Part shown: piece by piece, positions 24,549 through 31,312 of the stretch | Position numbering within the stretch: the first letter of the stretch is position 1 | How the letters are laid out: each line of letters begins with the position of its first letter | NCBI RefSeq assembly: GCF_902460415.1 | Contig: NZ_CABPTY010000005.1 | Span: forward strand, 1-35,519 | DNA from: Campylobacter_A concisus_Y | GTDB taxonomy: Bacteria > Campylobacterota > Campylobacteria > Campylobacterales > Campylobacteraceae | Direction of reading: 5' to 3' | Length of the DNA: 35,519 nucleotides | Notes under the pieces: generated by a model | What the model saw: only the letters and a program-made list of their open reading frames with translations | Database searches by the model: none | What the model was told of the DNA's origin: nothing | Position numbers and translations under genes: made by a program

Positions 24549-26007
24549 TATTTTTATTGCTGCCTTTGCTCTTATTCTTGGTCTTATTACTTTTATCGAC
24601 TGCTCCAGCTGAAGTTTTAGTTTCTGTCACTGCAATATTTGTCCTTCTATTGTTAGTTGTTTTAGTATCTCTGCCTTGTATATCAACAACCCAAATATTT
24701 TTGCCATATTCGTCTTTGCCCTGCTGCCTAAATTTACATTTATCGCCAAATACTATATTTTCGTTTTTAATGATATTTTCTAGATCTTTTCCCCAAATAT
24801 AAAATTCTTTTCTATTTGGATTAAGCATTTTCACAAAATAGCTTTTTGGCATATCATAATTAAATTGATAGTGATCGATGCCAAAATCTACCACTTCATT
24901 ATATGGCTCATCAATTTGCTTGTAGTCGTTAGGAGTAAAATTTTTAAGAGGTTCTAATACCTTTTCGTTCTTATCTTCAATAGAAACGTCCCAGACTTTT
25001 TTATAAGCTGTTTTTTCATACCAAACGTTTTTTTTCTTATCATGGACATTAAATGTTACTGGGCTTTCAGCCGTAATTACAAATCTGCAATAATCGTCAA
25101 TTTTGACGTCGTTTTCTTTTACAACCCTCTCAAGATCGTTAGCCCAAATAAAAATCTCTTTACCTTTTGTAGTCATATATGATACAAAAAAGCTTTCCTC
25201 GTTATCTTTATCGAATTTATAATTTGCTCTGCCATAGCCAGTAACTTTATAATGATGTGCTTTGTGTTTTTCACCATTATTATAATCTCCAGCAATGTAA
25301 ATTCCCTTATCATTTTCAGAATTTCTAGAGTTAGATTTTGTTGTAGCCTTTGCTTCAACACCCAACTTGATAAGCTCATTTGCAAATGATAATCTCATAT
25401 TGGCTATATCAGATTTTTTCGGATTTATTCTCCTACCTAAATAATCTTTTACCTTTAAAACTAAATGGCAATGTGGATTATCCGTATCATTATGTATAGC
25501 TATACAAAAGTAGTTATCTGGATACATTTTTGATACACAATTCATTGCTGCTTTTTTAATTTTAGCACCAGATGCAAATTGATAATCTTTCATAGAAAAA
25601 ACAACATGTATTGCTTCCCTCTGCTCTTTTAGTGAGTTATCTCTTATCTCTCTTTGTGTTGGTATGCGATCACCACTATTAAAGCTTTCGGATAAAATAT
25701 TTAAATCACTTTTTCCTATAAATTTACAACCATCAGAGCTTTGAACTTCAACCTCGCCATTTCTAGAAATATATCTTAGATGTGCTTTTAGCCCCTCATA
25801 ATTTTTACTAGATCCAGTAAATTTAATAACAACTTCTGTTTGTTTTTTTGAAGGTGCTTTTGTATATGTAATAACACTTTTAAATCTATTTTTATAAATA
25901 CCTCGTTGATTATTATATGCGTAAGAACTCTTAGCCTTTTTTTCTAAATCGGTAATAACTCTTTTAGGTCGCCACCATTCGTCATCAAGTATTCTTTTTT
26001 TTCTCAT
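24538..26007 (-). CDS. Conjugative relaxase (VirD2/MobP-type) with duplicated C-terminal domain
   Basis: The 489-residue product is the DNA-nicking relaxase. The three-histidine metal motif is HNDTDNPHCHLVLK, with His172, His179 and His181. The likely catalytic tyrosine is Tyr79 in KAHLRYISRNG, the form seen in VirD2/MobP-type relaxases. AIHVVFSM (about 132-139) is the strand before the helicase-free core. The C-terminal part (about 240-450) has two copies of a module with the pattern F-I-W-x-x-D-L-E followed by a helix and G/D-D-x-C-x-F: EIFIWANDLERVV and EFYIWGKDLENII. This motif is known from other relaxases. The gene lies five bases after mobC and ends inside the promoter of a small RNA. 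A basic Asn/Lys-rich tail may be the secretion signal. Confidence 0.93.
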   Translation of the reverse strand: MRKKRILDDEWWRPKRVITDLEKKAKSSYAYNNQRGIYKNRFKSVITYTKAPSKKQTEVVIKFTGSSKNYEGLKAHLRYISRNGEVEVQSSDGCKFIGKSDLNILSESFNSGDRIPTQREIRDNSLKEQREAIHVVFSMKDYQFASGAKIKKAAMNCVSKMYPDNYFCIAIHNDTDNPHCHLVLKVKDYLGRRINPKKSDIANMRLSFANELIKLGVEAKATTKSNSRNSENDKGIYIAGDYNNGEKHKAHHYKVTGYGRANYKFDKDNEESFFVSYMTTKGKEIFIWANDLERVVKENDVKIDDYCRFVITAESPVTFNVHDKKKNVWYEKTAYKKVWDVSIEDKNEKVLEPLKNFTPNDYKQIDEPYNEVVDFGIDHYQFNYDMPKSYFVKMLNPNRKEFYIWGKDLENIIKNENIVFGDKCKFRQQGKDEYGKNIWVVDIQGRDTKTTNNRRTNIAVTETKTSAGAVDKSNKTKNKSKGSNKNIDF

Positions 26008-26013
26008 CCAATA

Positions 26014-26568
26014 TTACTTTAGCTTCAAATTTAAAATCTTGATATACTTTTCTATCTGATCGCTTACGGCAGAAATTTTGTCATTTACTACTTTTACTAC
26101 TGATATTAAATTTTCATAATTTACTTTAAAATTTTGCAAATCCTGCTCGTATAATACTTTCAACATTTGATTAATATTTCTACCAACCATGTTAAGCTCA
26201 TAGTTAGATTTTCTTAACTCCTCCATTTCAATATTATTAAAAATAGGGCTATCGGAATTTAAAATATTTAATAGTAAAAATTTAGCCTCTTTAGTGGCTG
26301 AGTTAAAACCATGTTTGTTGGATAAATCAACCAAATACTTATATTCACTTTTAGATATTGATATTCTAAGCTCAACTTCTTTGTTATTTTCTCTTAACAA
26401 TAAAGTATTTTTTTTAGATCCTTCAATATCGCCATTAGATATAAAATTCATAATAGCAGCATTAACCAAATCGCTAAAATTATACTTACTATCTTTCAAA
26501 TATGCCTCAACCAAATTTAATAAATTGCTTTCTATTCTAAAACTCTTTTTTATCTTATTATTTTCCAT
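26014..26568 (-). CDS. mobC: MobC-like relaxosome accessory protein
   Basis: The 184-residue protein has a ribbon-helix-helix-like N-terminus (KKSFRIESNLLNLVEAYLKDS) and a second similar element (VELRISISKSEYKYLVDLSNK). The MobC signature LRKSNYELNMVGRNINQMLKVLYE is near 117-140, and a coiled-coil C-terminus follows. MobC proteins bind oriT and help open the strand for the relaxase. On the minus strand AGGATAAACATA precedes the ATG. The gene faces away from oriT, which begins 34 bases upstream, so relaxosome binding could also repress its own transcription. Confidence 0.92.
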   Translation of the reverse strand: MENNKIKKSFRIESNLLNLVEAYLKDSKYNFSDLVNAAIMNFISNGDIEGSKKNTLLLRENNKEVELRISISKSEYKYLVDLSNKHGFNSATKEAKFLLLNILNSDSPIFNNIEMEELRKSNYELNMVGRNINQMLKVLYEQDLQNFKVNYENLISVVKVVNDKISAVSDQIEKYIKILNLKLK

Positions 26569-26601
26569 TATGTTTATCCTATACCTGAGCCTCGCAGAGT
26601 T

Positions 26602-26662
26602 GGCAATAACCCAAAGTCTGACATAAAATGTCGGACAAATTTGGCGTTATTGCCTATCCTGC
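26602..26662 (+). other. Origin of transfer: long hairpin next to IncP-type nick sequence
   Basis: GGCAATAAC (26602-26610) pairs with GTTATTGCC (26646-26654). CCAAA (26611-26615) pairs with TTTGG (26640-26644), and GTCTGACAT (26616-26624) pairs with ATGTCGGAC (26628-26636) with one wobble. This gives a 23-bp imperfect stem with an AAA tip. TATCCTGC follows at once (26655-26662) and matches the IncP/Ti nick consensus, in which the cut falls between G and C (26661/26662). The position just upstream of mobC and relaxase supports this. By analogy the strand entering first would begin at 26662 and lead with the kinase operon. Confidence 0.9.
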
Positions 26663-26685
26663 AATTAATACTATTTACGACCAAA

Positions 26686-26691
26686 ATTATA
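26686..26691 (-). promoter_or_regulatory. Possible promoter -10 for mobC-relaxase
   Basis: On the minus strand TGTGTATAAT is a good -10, but no -35 is visible. Transcription from it would cross oriT before reaching mobC at 26568. Confidence 0.35.
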
Positions 26692-26700
26692 CACAATAAA

Positions 26701-26785
26701 ACTTGCCATAAAATTAAAAAAATCAGCTACAACTGCCTTGAAATTTTATTAAAACTCTGCTATACTGCCAAGTAAAATTTTAATC
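26701..26785 (+). promoter_or_regulatory. Promoter and three operator-like repeats before the kinase operon
   Basis: TTGAAA (26738-26743), a 17-base spacer and TATACT (26761-26766) form a good promoter. The motif ACTTGCCATAAAATT begins at 26701, ACTGCCTTGAAATTTTA at 26732 and ACTGCCAAGTAAAATTTTA at 26764. The shared TGCC cores are 30 and 32 bases apart, about three helical turns each. One covers the -35 and one the -10, as expected for repressor sites in a self-regulating operon. Confidence 0.65.
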
Positions 26786-26803
26786 AATAAAAGGAGAACG
26801 GCT

Positions 26804-27031
26804 ATGAGCGAGATAGTTTCAATAGATGAGAAAATTAAAAAAATAAAATCTCAATTAGCGTCACTTGAAAACAAAAAGAAAGAGATGATAGCAAAAGAGC
26901 AGCTAAAACTATCACAAGCAATAAGTGATTTGATAAAAACAAACAACGATTTTTTAAAAGATATAACAACGATTTTAGAAAAGCACAAAGCAAGCGAAAT
27001 TTTAGAACTCATAAAAAAACTTTCAGATTAG
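26804..27031 (+). CDS. Small coiled-coil protein, first gene of the kinase operon
   Basis: This 75-residue protein is almost entirely helical, with Lys/Glu-rich heptads (IDEKIKKIKSQLASLENKKKEM). It has an excellent ribosome site (AAGGAG) and follows the operator-bearing promoter. The next gene, seven bases on, encodes a HipA-like kinase, so it may be that kinase's antitoxin or partner, although it lacks a helix-turn-helix like HipB. Short coiled-coil proteins next to oriT can also be relaxosome accessories, which is the main alternative. I do not recognise the family. Confidence 0.75.
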   Translation: MSEIVSIDEKIKKIKSQLASLENKKKEMIAKEQLKLSQAISDLIKTNNDFLKDITTILEKHKASEILELIKKLSD

Positions 27032-27038
27032 AAAAACA

Positions 27039-28025
27039 ATGGTAGATAACGAAATAGATTTTACAAATTGCGAAAAAAGCTCCAAAAGCTATGGTGGATT
27101 TTGTGGAACAAAAGTAGGCATAATATATAATGACGAAGATTATATGCTGAAATTTCCTCCAAAGCCAGTTGCTCCAGCACATTTAAATTTTATGAATGCT
27201 TGCGTTACCGAGCATATATCTTGTAGTATTTTAAAAACATTAGATATACAAACACAAGACACAATCCTTGGAACATATGACGATAAAGTTGTTGTAGCTT
27301 GTAAAGACTTTATAGAGCCAAATGAATTTATGATAGATTTTGTTACCTACCAAGAAAAAATAGCAAATGGATATGATGCAGATCTAGGAAATATATTAAA
27401 CACAATAGAAGCAAAAAATCAATTTGCAGTTGATGAAAAAGAAGTAAAAGAAATGTTTTGGGATATGTTTATAGCAGATGCATTACTAGCAAACTCAGAT
27501 AGGCATAATGGTAACTGGGGTTTTATTGCGAATGTAGATACTCAAACATATAAAAGACCAGCTCCAGTATTTGATTGTGGCTGCTCACTTTTTTCACAAT
27601 ATAATGAGCTAGAAATGAAAAATGTTTTACTAAATAAAAAAGATTTAAATAGAATAGTTTACGATTTTCCTCCATCAGTTATACGAAGAAAAGATGAAAA
27701 AATAAATCCATATGATTATTTACTAAAAACAAAAAACAAAGACTGCATAAATTCATTAAAGAAAATAGGATCAAAAATAGATCTTAATAAAATCAATGAG
27801 ATAATTTCTAGCACACCTTATATATCAGATACTCATAAAAAATTCTTACAAACAGTTATACAAGCTAGAAAAGAAAAAATAATAGACGTGGCAATAGAAA
27901 AACATTTAGATCATGAAAAAAAGAGAAATAGACTTTTTTATTTTATGTCCCTTAAACTTCATCAGAGCAAGGACAAAAATTTAGAAAAAGATAAAGATAA
28001 AGATAAAAATTTAGATAGGTGGTAA
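27039..28025 (+). CDS. HipA/CtkA-like protein kinase
   Basis: The 328-residue protein has a HipA-type kinase fold. DYMLKFPP (about 34-41) carries the candidate ATP-binding lysine, Lys38. FIADALLANSDRHNGNWGF (about 144-162) holds the catalytic aspartate Asp154 and the metal-binding asparagine, and PVFDCGCSLF (about 176-185) replaces the DFG motif with Asp179. It lacks the N-subdomain of full HipA and matches the size and layout of CtkA, the secreted Ser/Thr kinase of Helicobacter pylori plasticity-zone elements. I infer relatedness from these features. The C-terminus ends in repeated Lys-Asp and could be a basic tail. There is no ribosome site before the ATG, so translation probably depends on the preceding gene. 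Confidence 0.88.
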   Translation: MVDNEIDFTNCEKSSKSYGGFCGTKVGIIYNDEDYMLKFPPKPVAPAHLNFMNACVTEHISCSILKTLDIQTQDTILGTYDDKVVVACKDFIEPNEFMIDFVTYQEKIANGYDADLGNILNTIEAKNQFAVDEKEVKEMFWDMFIADALLANSDRHNGNWGFIANVDTQTYKRPAPVFDCGCSLFSQYNELEMKNVLLNKKDLNRIVYDFPPSVIRRKDEKINPYDYLLKTKNKDCINSLKKIGSKIDLNKINEIISSTPYISDTHKKFLQTVIQARKEKIIDVAIEKHLDHEKKRNRLFYFMSLKLHQSKDKNLEKDKDKDKNLDRW

Positions 28026-28026
28026 T

Positions 28027-28248
28027 ATGGAAGAGAATATAATATTAGATGAAAATACTTTGTCGCCATGGCTCAAAAAAGACTTAAAAAAGTTTTTAGA
28101 TTGTAAAAATTCAAACGTTCATCCTAATTGGGATTTAAGCTTATACTGGAGTGAGCTTTACTCATCAATAAATATATCCCAGCTTAGTAAAGAAATTACA
28201 AAAGAGCAGGCAGAATACTTAAGAAGAAAATACTTAGGAATTTGTTAA
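28027..28248 (+). CDS. Small unknown protein, third gene of the kinase operon
   Basis: This 73-residue acidic protein starts one base after the kinase stop, with AGGTGG at the proper distance, so the three genes form an operon. It has a Trp-rich middle (HPNWDLSLYWSELYSSINISQLS) and a C-terminal helix KEQAEYLRRKYLGI. I recognise no family. A third small partner is known in some HipA-type systems (HipBST), so a role in controlling the kinase is a fair guess. Confidence 0.7.
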   Translation: MEENIILDENTLSPWLKKDLKKFLDCKNSNVHPNWDLSLYWSELYSSINISQLSKEITKEQAEYLRRKYLGIC

Positions 28249-28303
28249 ATAGGTTTTAAATTACCATAAAAATTTAATTTTAGAAAATTAAAAAGGATAT
28301 AGC

Positions 28304-28633
28304 ATGGTCGTAGATAACACCGAAATCTTTTTTCGTGTTTGCTGTAAAACGACAATCGATGAAGAGCAAGATATAGCCGGGATTTATTTCGGTAAAGAAT
28401 ATAAAGATACGTTGAACCCTGTATTTTTTGATATTTTTAAAAAATATAGGAGAAATTTAGAAAGTCGTTATGAGTGTATTATCGGCAAAGATGAATTTAT
28501 ATGCTTCGCAACGGCAAATAAGAAAAAATTTATTAAAAAGTTTGGTAGCGTATGTTCAGAACTCGCTTCTTTCTTAGAGCCTTATTTAAATGATCCAAAG
28601 GCTGATTGCTTTGAAATTTGCTTTTTAAATTAG
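28304..28633 (+). CDS. Small unknown protein
   Basis: I do not recognise this 109-residue protein. It has alternating strand-like and helix-like segments (TEIFFRVCCKTTIDEEQD, YECIIGKDEFICFATANKKKFIKKFG) and ends in an unusual cysteine-containing strand CFEICFLN. There is no signal peptide. AAAAGGATATAGC precedes the ATG. It lies 55 bases after the kinase operon and probably shares its transcript. It is the last gene before the replication origin. Confidence 0.65.
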   Translation: MVVDNTEIFFRVCCKTTIDEEQDIAGIYFGKEYKDTLNPVFFDIFKKYRRNLESRYECIIGKDEFICFATANKKKFIKKFGSVCSELASFLEPYLNDPKADCFEICFLN

Positions 28634-29181
28634 CTCGAGGGCAGATTTTATAATAATCGACTTGAGCTTTTCTACTTTTTTAAGAAATCACAAAAATTTG
28701 CTTGTTTTTAGTTGAATTCTTAAACCATTTTTACTACTTTAAGCTTCTCAAACTTAAATTTTATTATTTTACACTTTCAAAAGCCCAACAAATAGGGCAA
28801 ACTTATATTCTTATTTTGAAAATAATTGTTTTCAACAGCAAATAGTGATTTGGTTAATGCTGCTATTATGAATTTTATATCTACTGGCGATATTGAGGGA
28901 TCTAAAAAAAATACTTTATTGTTAAGAGAAAATAACAGAGAAGTTGAGAAAAGTAAAAACTGACTAGACTTAGATGCCTAATTTTAATTTAAGCTTAGTA
29001 GTAAATTTGGGGTTATAATATTTCTAACTTCTTTTTAATGATTGCCTAAGTTTATTTTCTAAAAATAATTGTTGTTTTTTCTCTTTCGCGCACGCGCACG
29101 CGATTTTTATCTTTTTAACATAACTTTTCTTTATCTTTTATATGGCTTTGTAGCCTCGATGTAGATGGCTCTGGCGAAATA
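28634..29181. other. Gene-free stretch before the iterons
   Basis: No intact gene is visible here. A weak hairpin (GCTCGAG to CTTGAGC, 28633-28668) followed by TTTTCT may end the upstream transcript. A mobC scrap lies at 28845-28948. CGCGCACGCGCACGCG (29087-29102) is a striking alternating purine-pyrimidine GC tract in AT-rich DNA and could be part of the origin. AAAATAATTGTT occurs near 28818 and again near 29060. Confidence 0.7.
28845..28948 (+). pseudogene. Fragment of a second mobC gene
   Basis: This plus-strand segment reads SDLVNAAIMNFISTGDIEG and continues through LLLRENNREVE. It matches residues about 32-67 of the MobC encoded at 26014-26568 with only a few substitutions, some silent. 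The flanks do not match and no start or stop fits, so it is a relic, inverted relative to the intact gene. It suggests past recombination with a related mobilisable plasmid near the origin. Confidence 0.88.
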
Positions 29182-29378
29182 TTAAAACTACAAATTTACT
29201 ACATTAAAAATACAAATTTTCTACTTTAAAACTACAAATTTTCTACTTTAAAACTACAAATTTTCTACCAAATTATAGACCCAAATTTTCTACCAAGAGT
29301 ATTTATACCATATTAAAACTACAAATTTACTACATTAAAAATACAAATTTTCTACTTTAAAACTACAAATTTACTACT
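29182..29378 (+). repeat. Iteron array of the replication origin (oriV)
   Basis: Direct 22-bp repeats with the core AAACTACAAATTTTCTAC start at 29182, 29204, 29226, 29248, (degenerate, after 3 extra bases) 29273, then 29313, 29335 and 29357. A half repeat follows at 29379. Repeats 1-3 and 6-8 have the same variants in the same order (ACTAC with TTTACTACA, then AATAC, then ACTAC), so the array is an internal duplication of a block of three. The 22-bp pitch is two helical turns. A Rep_3 initiator gene follows, as expected for its binding sites. Confidence 0.95.
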
Positions 29379-29389
29379 TAAAAATACTA

Positions 29390-29418
29390 TTGATATTTTT
29401 ATGTATTTTTTATATAAT
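29390..29418 (+). promoter_or_regulatory. Promoter of the rep gene
   Basis: TTGATA (29390-29395), a 17-base spacer and TATAAT (29413-29418). It begins 11 bases after the last full iteron. ATAACT (29417-29422) and AGTTAT (29430-29435) form an inverted repeat at the start of transcription, a likely site for self-repression by the Rep protein. AGGAG is at 29436-29440. Confidence 0.85.
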
Positions 29419-29450
29419 AACTACATAAAAGTTATAGGAGTATTTAAAAA

Positions 29451-30479
29451 ATGTCAGTGCGTGAAATCGTTCAATATTCTAACGACTTTAACTTTTTGCC
29501 TATGCCAAAACTAACCGAGCGAGAGATGGATATGGTTGTTAAGATCTTATCCAAACTAGCAGATAATAGAAGTGTAAAAATTGATATATATGATTTTTTT
29601 AATGATTTACGTAATACCAAAGAAAGCACTAATAAGATGCTTGAAATGTTTAAAAGTCTATCTGACAAAATACTAAACTATAATATCAAATATACAACAG
29701 CAACGAAAGCTTATGCTTTTGTGTGCTTTGAAAAACTAGTGTTTGATTATAAAACAAACACCATAGAAATAACAGCGCAACAAGACTTTTATGAGCTTAT
29801 AACAAATTATCAGCTTGGTTTTACACGTTTTGAGTTATTGGAATTTGTCAATATCAATTCAAAATATGCAAAAACGCTTTATAGGCTTCTAAAACAATTT
29901 AGAAATAGTGGGGTGGTGACACTATTTAGAAATAAGTGGGATGAATTTTGCGAAATCATGCAAATACCAAAAGGCTATCCACAACATAACATAGATGCTA
30001 GAATTTTGAAACCTTGCATTAAAGAGTTGTCAGCAAAACGTGATTTATTTAATAATAATCGCAATATTTTTGAAAATTTAACATACAAAAAAATTAAAGA
30101 TCCTAACGGTCGTGGTCGTGGCGGCAAAGTTATAGGCATCGAATTTTATTTTACACCTGAGAAAGATCGAAGCGAGCTTAGCGAGCAGATTAAAAATTTA
30201 AAAAGTCTAAAAAAACATACCGAACCAGAGCCAGAGGAAGCTCCAAAAGTAAATTATTTGACTGGTGAGATTGTTACAGAACTAACACCTTATATTGGCA
30301 GGCATTTCAGCATGAAAAATAAATATGATGGTGGTTACGACTCTTGTAAGTTGCAAGAGGTTTGGAAAGGCGATGATAAAAAAATTCATGCGAAAGCGAT
30401 CAACCAAGAAAATAATAAAATATTTGATTTTGAATTTGAAACCTTGCAGCACATGATTAATGCGTTAAAATTTATTTAG
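29451..30479 (+). CDS. repA: Rep_3-family plasmid replication initiator
   Basis: The 342-residue protein initiates replication by binding the iterons upstream. The first winged-helix domain includes LTEREMDMVVKILSKLADN, and the second includes NINSKYAKTLYRLLKQFRNSG, LFRNKWDEFCEIMQIP and NIDARILKPCIKELSA, which are characteristic of the Rep_3 (RepB/RepE-like) family. The C-terminal 100 residues are a charged linker (TEPEPEEAP) followed by a small beta-rich domain that I do not recognise. Length is slightly above the usual because of that domain. AGGAG lies ten bases before the ATG. Confidence 0.94.
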   Translation: MSVREIVQYSNDFNFLPMPKLTEREMDMVVKILSKLADNRSVKIDIYDFFNDLRNTKESTNKMLEMFKSLSDKILNYNIKYTTATKAYAFVCFEKLVFDYKTNTIEITAQQDFYELITNYQLGFTRFELLEFVNINSKYAKTLYRLLKQFRNSGVVTLFRNKWDEFCEIMQIPKGYPQHNIDARILKPCIKELSAKRDLFNNNRNIFENLTYKKIKDPNGRGRGGKVIGIEFYFTPEKDRSELSEQIKNLKSLKKHTEPEPEEAPKVNYLTGEIVTELTPYIGRHFSMKNKYDGGYDSCKLQEVWKGDDKKIHAKAINQENNKIFDFEFETLQHMINALKFI

Positions 30480-30543
30480 CAGCTTTGATGAATAAAAAGT
30501 GTCCCACGAAAAAAACAAATTTTAACGTCTTAGTGGCAAAAGT

Positions 30544-30565
30544 GTCCCAATTTTTTGGGACTTTT
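30544..30565 (+). terminator. Intrinsic terminator after rep
   Basis: GTCCCAA, loop TTTT, TTGGGAC, then TTTT. The 12-base sequence AAAAGTGTCCCA occurs at the left arm (30538-30549) and also at 30495-30506, so the right arm could pair with either, giving two alternative hairpins. Confidence 0.85.
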
Positions 30566-30598
30566 ATTAGTTAAAAGGTTATTGAGCGAGGAAATTCT

Positions 30599-31003
30599 AT
30601 GTATAAAACACCACAAGCAGAGCAAATTAACTTCGACGTGAACCAAATCGAGGTGCTAAACGATTACTGGAGTGAGGCAAATTCTACCTATGATAATAAT
30701 TTGTCAGTAAGCAAGAACAATAAAGTCTTTTTAGATGGTCTTTGTGTTAAAATTCAGCCATTGTCGAGCATGAATGAAAATGGATACTCTACAATAAAAG
30801 TATCAGTAGCAGGCGATAGCTCAGCAGAATTTGAGATTATCAATAATGATTTAGATCCTCTTGTTAATGAACTAAAGAGATCCGTAATGGATTTTGAAAA
30901 GGAAGACGAAGATCCTTACTTCTTTGGCGGCGATGATTTGCTAGGGTTTTTATTAAAACAAAAAACCATTGAGGATTTAAAAGAAATTTTGGGAGACAGA
31001 TAG
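30599..31003 (+). CDS. Unknown acidic protein after rep
   Basis: I do not recognise this 134-residue soluble protein. The first half has strand-like segments (NNKVFLDGLCVKIQPLSS, STIKVSVAGDSSAEFEII), and the second half is acidic and helical with DFEKEDEDPYFFGGDD and a final helix TIEDLKEILGDR. GAGGAAATTCT precedes the ATG. It lies downstream of the rep terminator and is followed by a small membrane protein gene, so it may start a short accessory operon. Confidence 0.65.
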   Translation: MYKTPQAEQINFDVNQIEVLNDYWSEANSTYDNNLSVSKNNKVFLDGLCVKIQPLSSMNENGYSTIKVSVAGDSSAEFEIINNDLDPLVNELKRSVMDFEKEDEDPYFFGGDDLLGFLLKQKTIEDLKEILGDR

Positions 31004-31048
31004 ATGAACAAATTGATTTTACCCCTCACGGCAGCATAAAGGTATTAA

Positions 31049-31306
31049 ATGGAAAAATATAAATATATAAAATTATGCTGGGCTATTGGAATTTATATCT
31101 CATTTTTTACTCTAATAATCTATGGGACGTATACAATTTCACCTTTAATACACACTAATCAGGAGTTAGAAAAAATAAAGCAAGAAACTGGAAAATATCC
31201 TATGGAGATCGTTAATCCAGTTACTTTGCAGCAGTTAAATGCAATTGCAAAGGACTTTAATGGCACAATTATTTTCAGTGGCAATGGTAAAATAATAGTA
31301 AAATGA
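31049..31306 (+). CDS. Small single-span membrane protein
   Basis: This 85-residue protein has one membrane segment at about residues 8-32 (KLCWAIGIYISFFTLIIYGTYTI). A short helical linker follows, then a tail with NPVTLQQLNAIAKDFNGTIIFSGNGKIIVK, which is likely periplasmic and strand-rich. AAAGG lies nine bases before the ATG. Function is unknown. Its place before the EexN-like gene suggests a surface or entry-control role. Confidence 0.65.
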   Translation: MEKYKYIKLCWAIGIYISFFTLIIYGTYTISPLIHTNQELEKIKQETGKYPMEIVNPVTLQQLNAIAKDFNGTIIFSGNGKIIVK

Positions 31307-31312
31307 TAAAAA

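Larger units (their letters stand above)
24120..24551. repeat. 217-bp tandem direct duplication spanning gene end and RNA gene
   Basis: Two units, 24120-24336 and 24337-24551, lie head to tail. Each starts with the same end of the acidic protein gene and runs through hairpins to AAAGTCAATATT. The first 50 bases (coding tail) are identical. The hairpin part differs at many positions, but the stems stay paired. The second copy of the coding tail has no gene in front of it and is probably not translated. This stretch, 24168-24537, has no protein gene and is explained by the two RNA genes. Confidence 0.93.

Noticed and set aside
24120..24551. CRISPR array or type III toxin-antitoxin RNA
   Set aside because: Only two units of 217 bp with no spacers, no cas genes, and no adjacent ToxN-like endoribonuclease gene.
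24120..24551. Insertion-sequence end with IS200/IS605-type hairpins
   Set aside because: No transposase or TnpB is nearby, and the promoter-to-terminator arrangement fits RNA genes better.
28634..29181. A further gene between the kinase operon and the iterons
   Set aside because: All frames are broken by stops. Only the mobC scrap reads as protein-like.
31004..31039. 11-codon frame MNKLILPLTAA right after the 30599 gene
   Set aside because: Too short, with no context or ribosome site of note.
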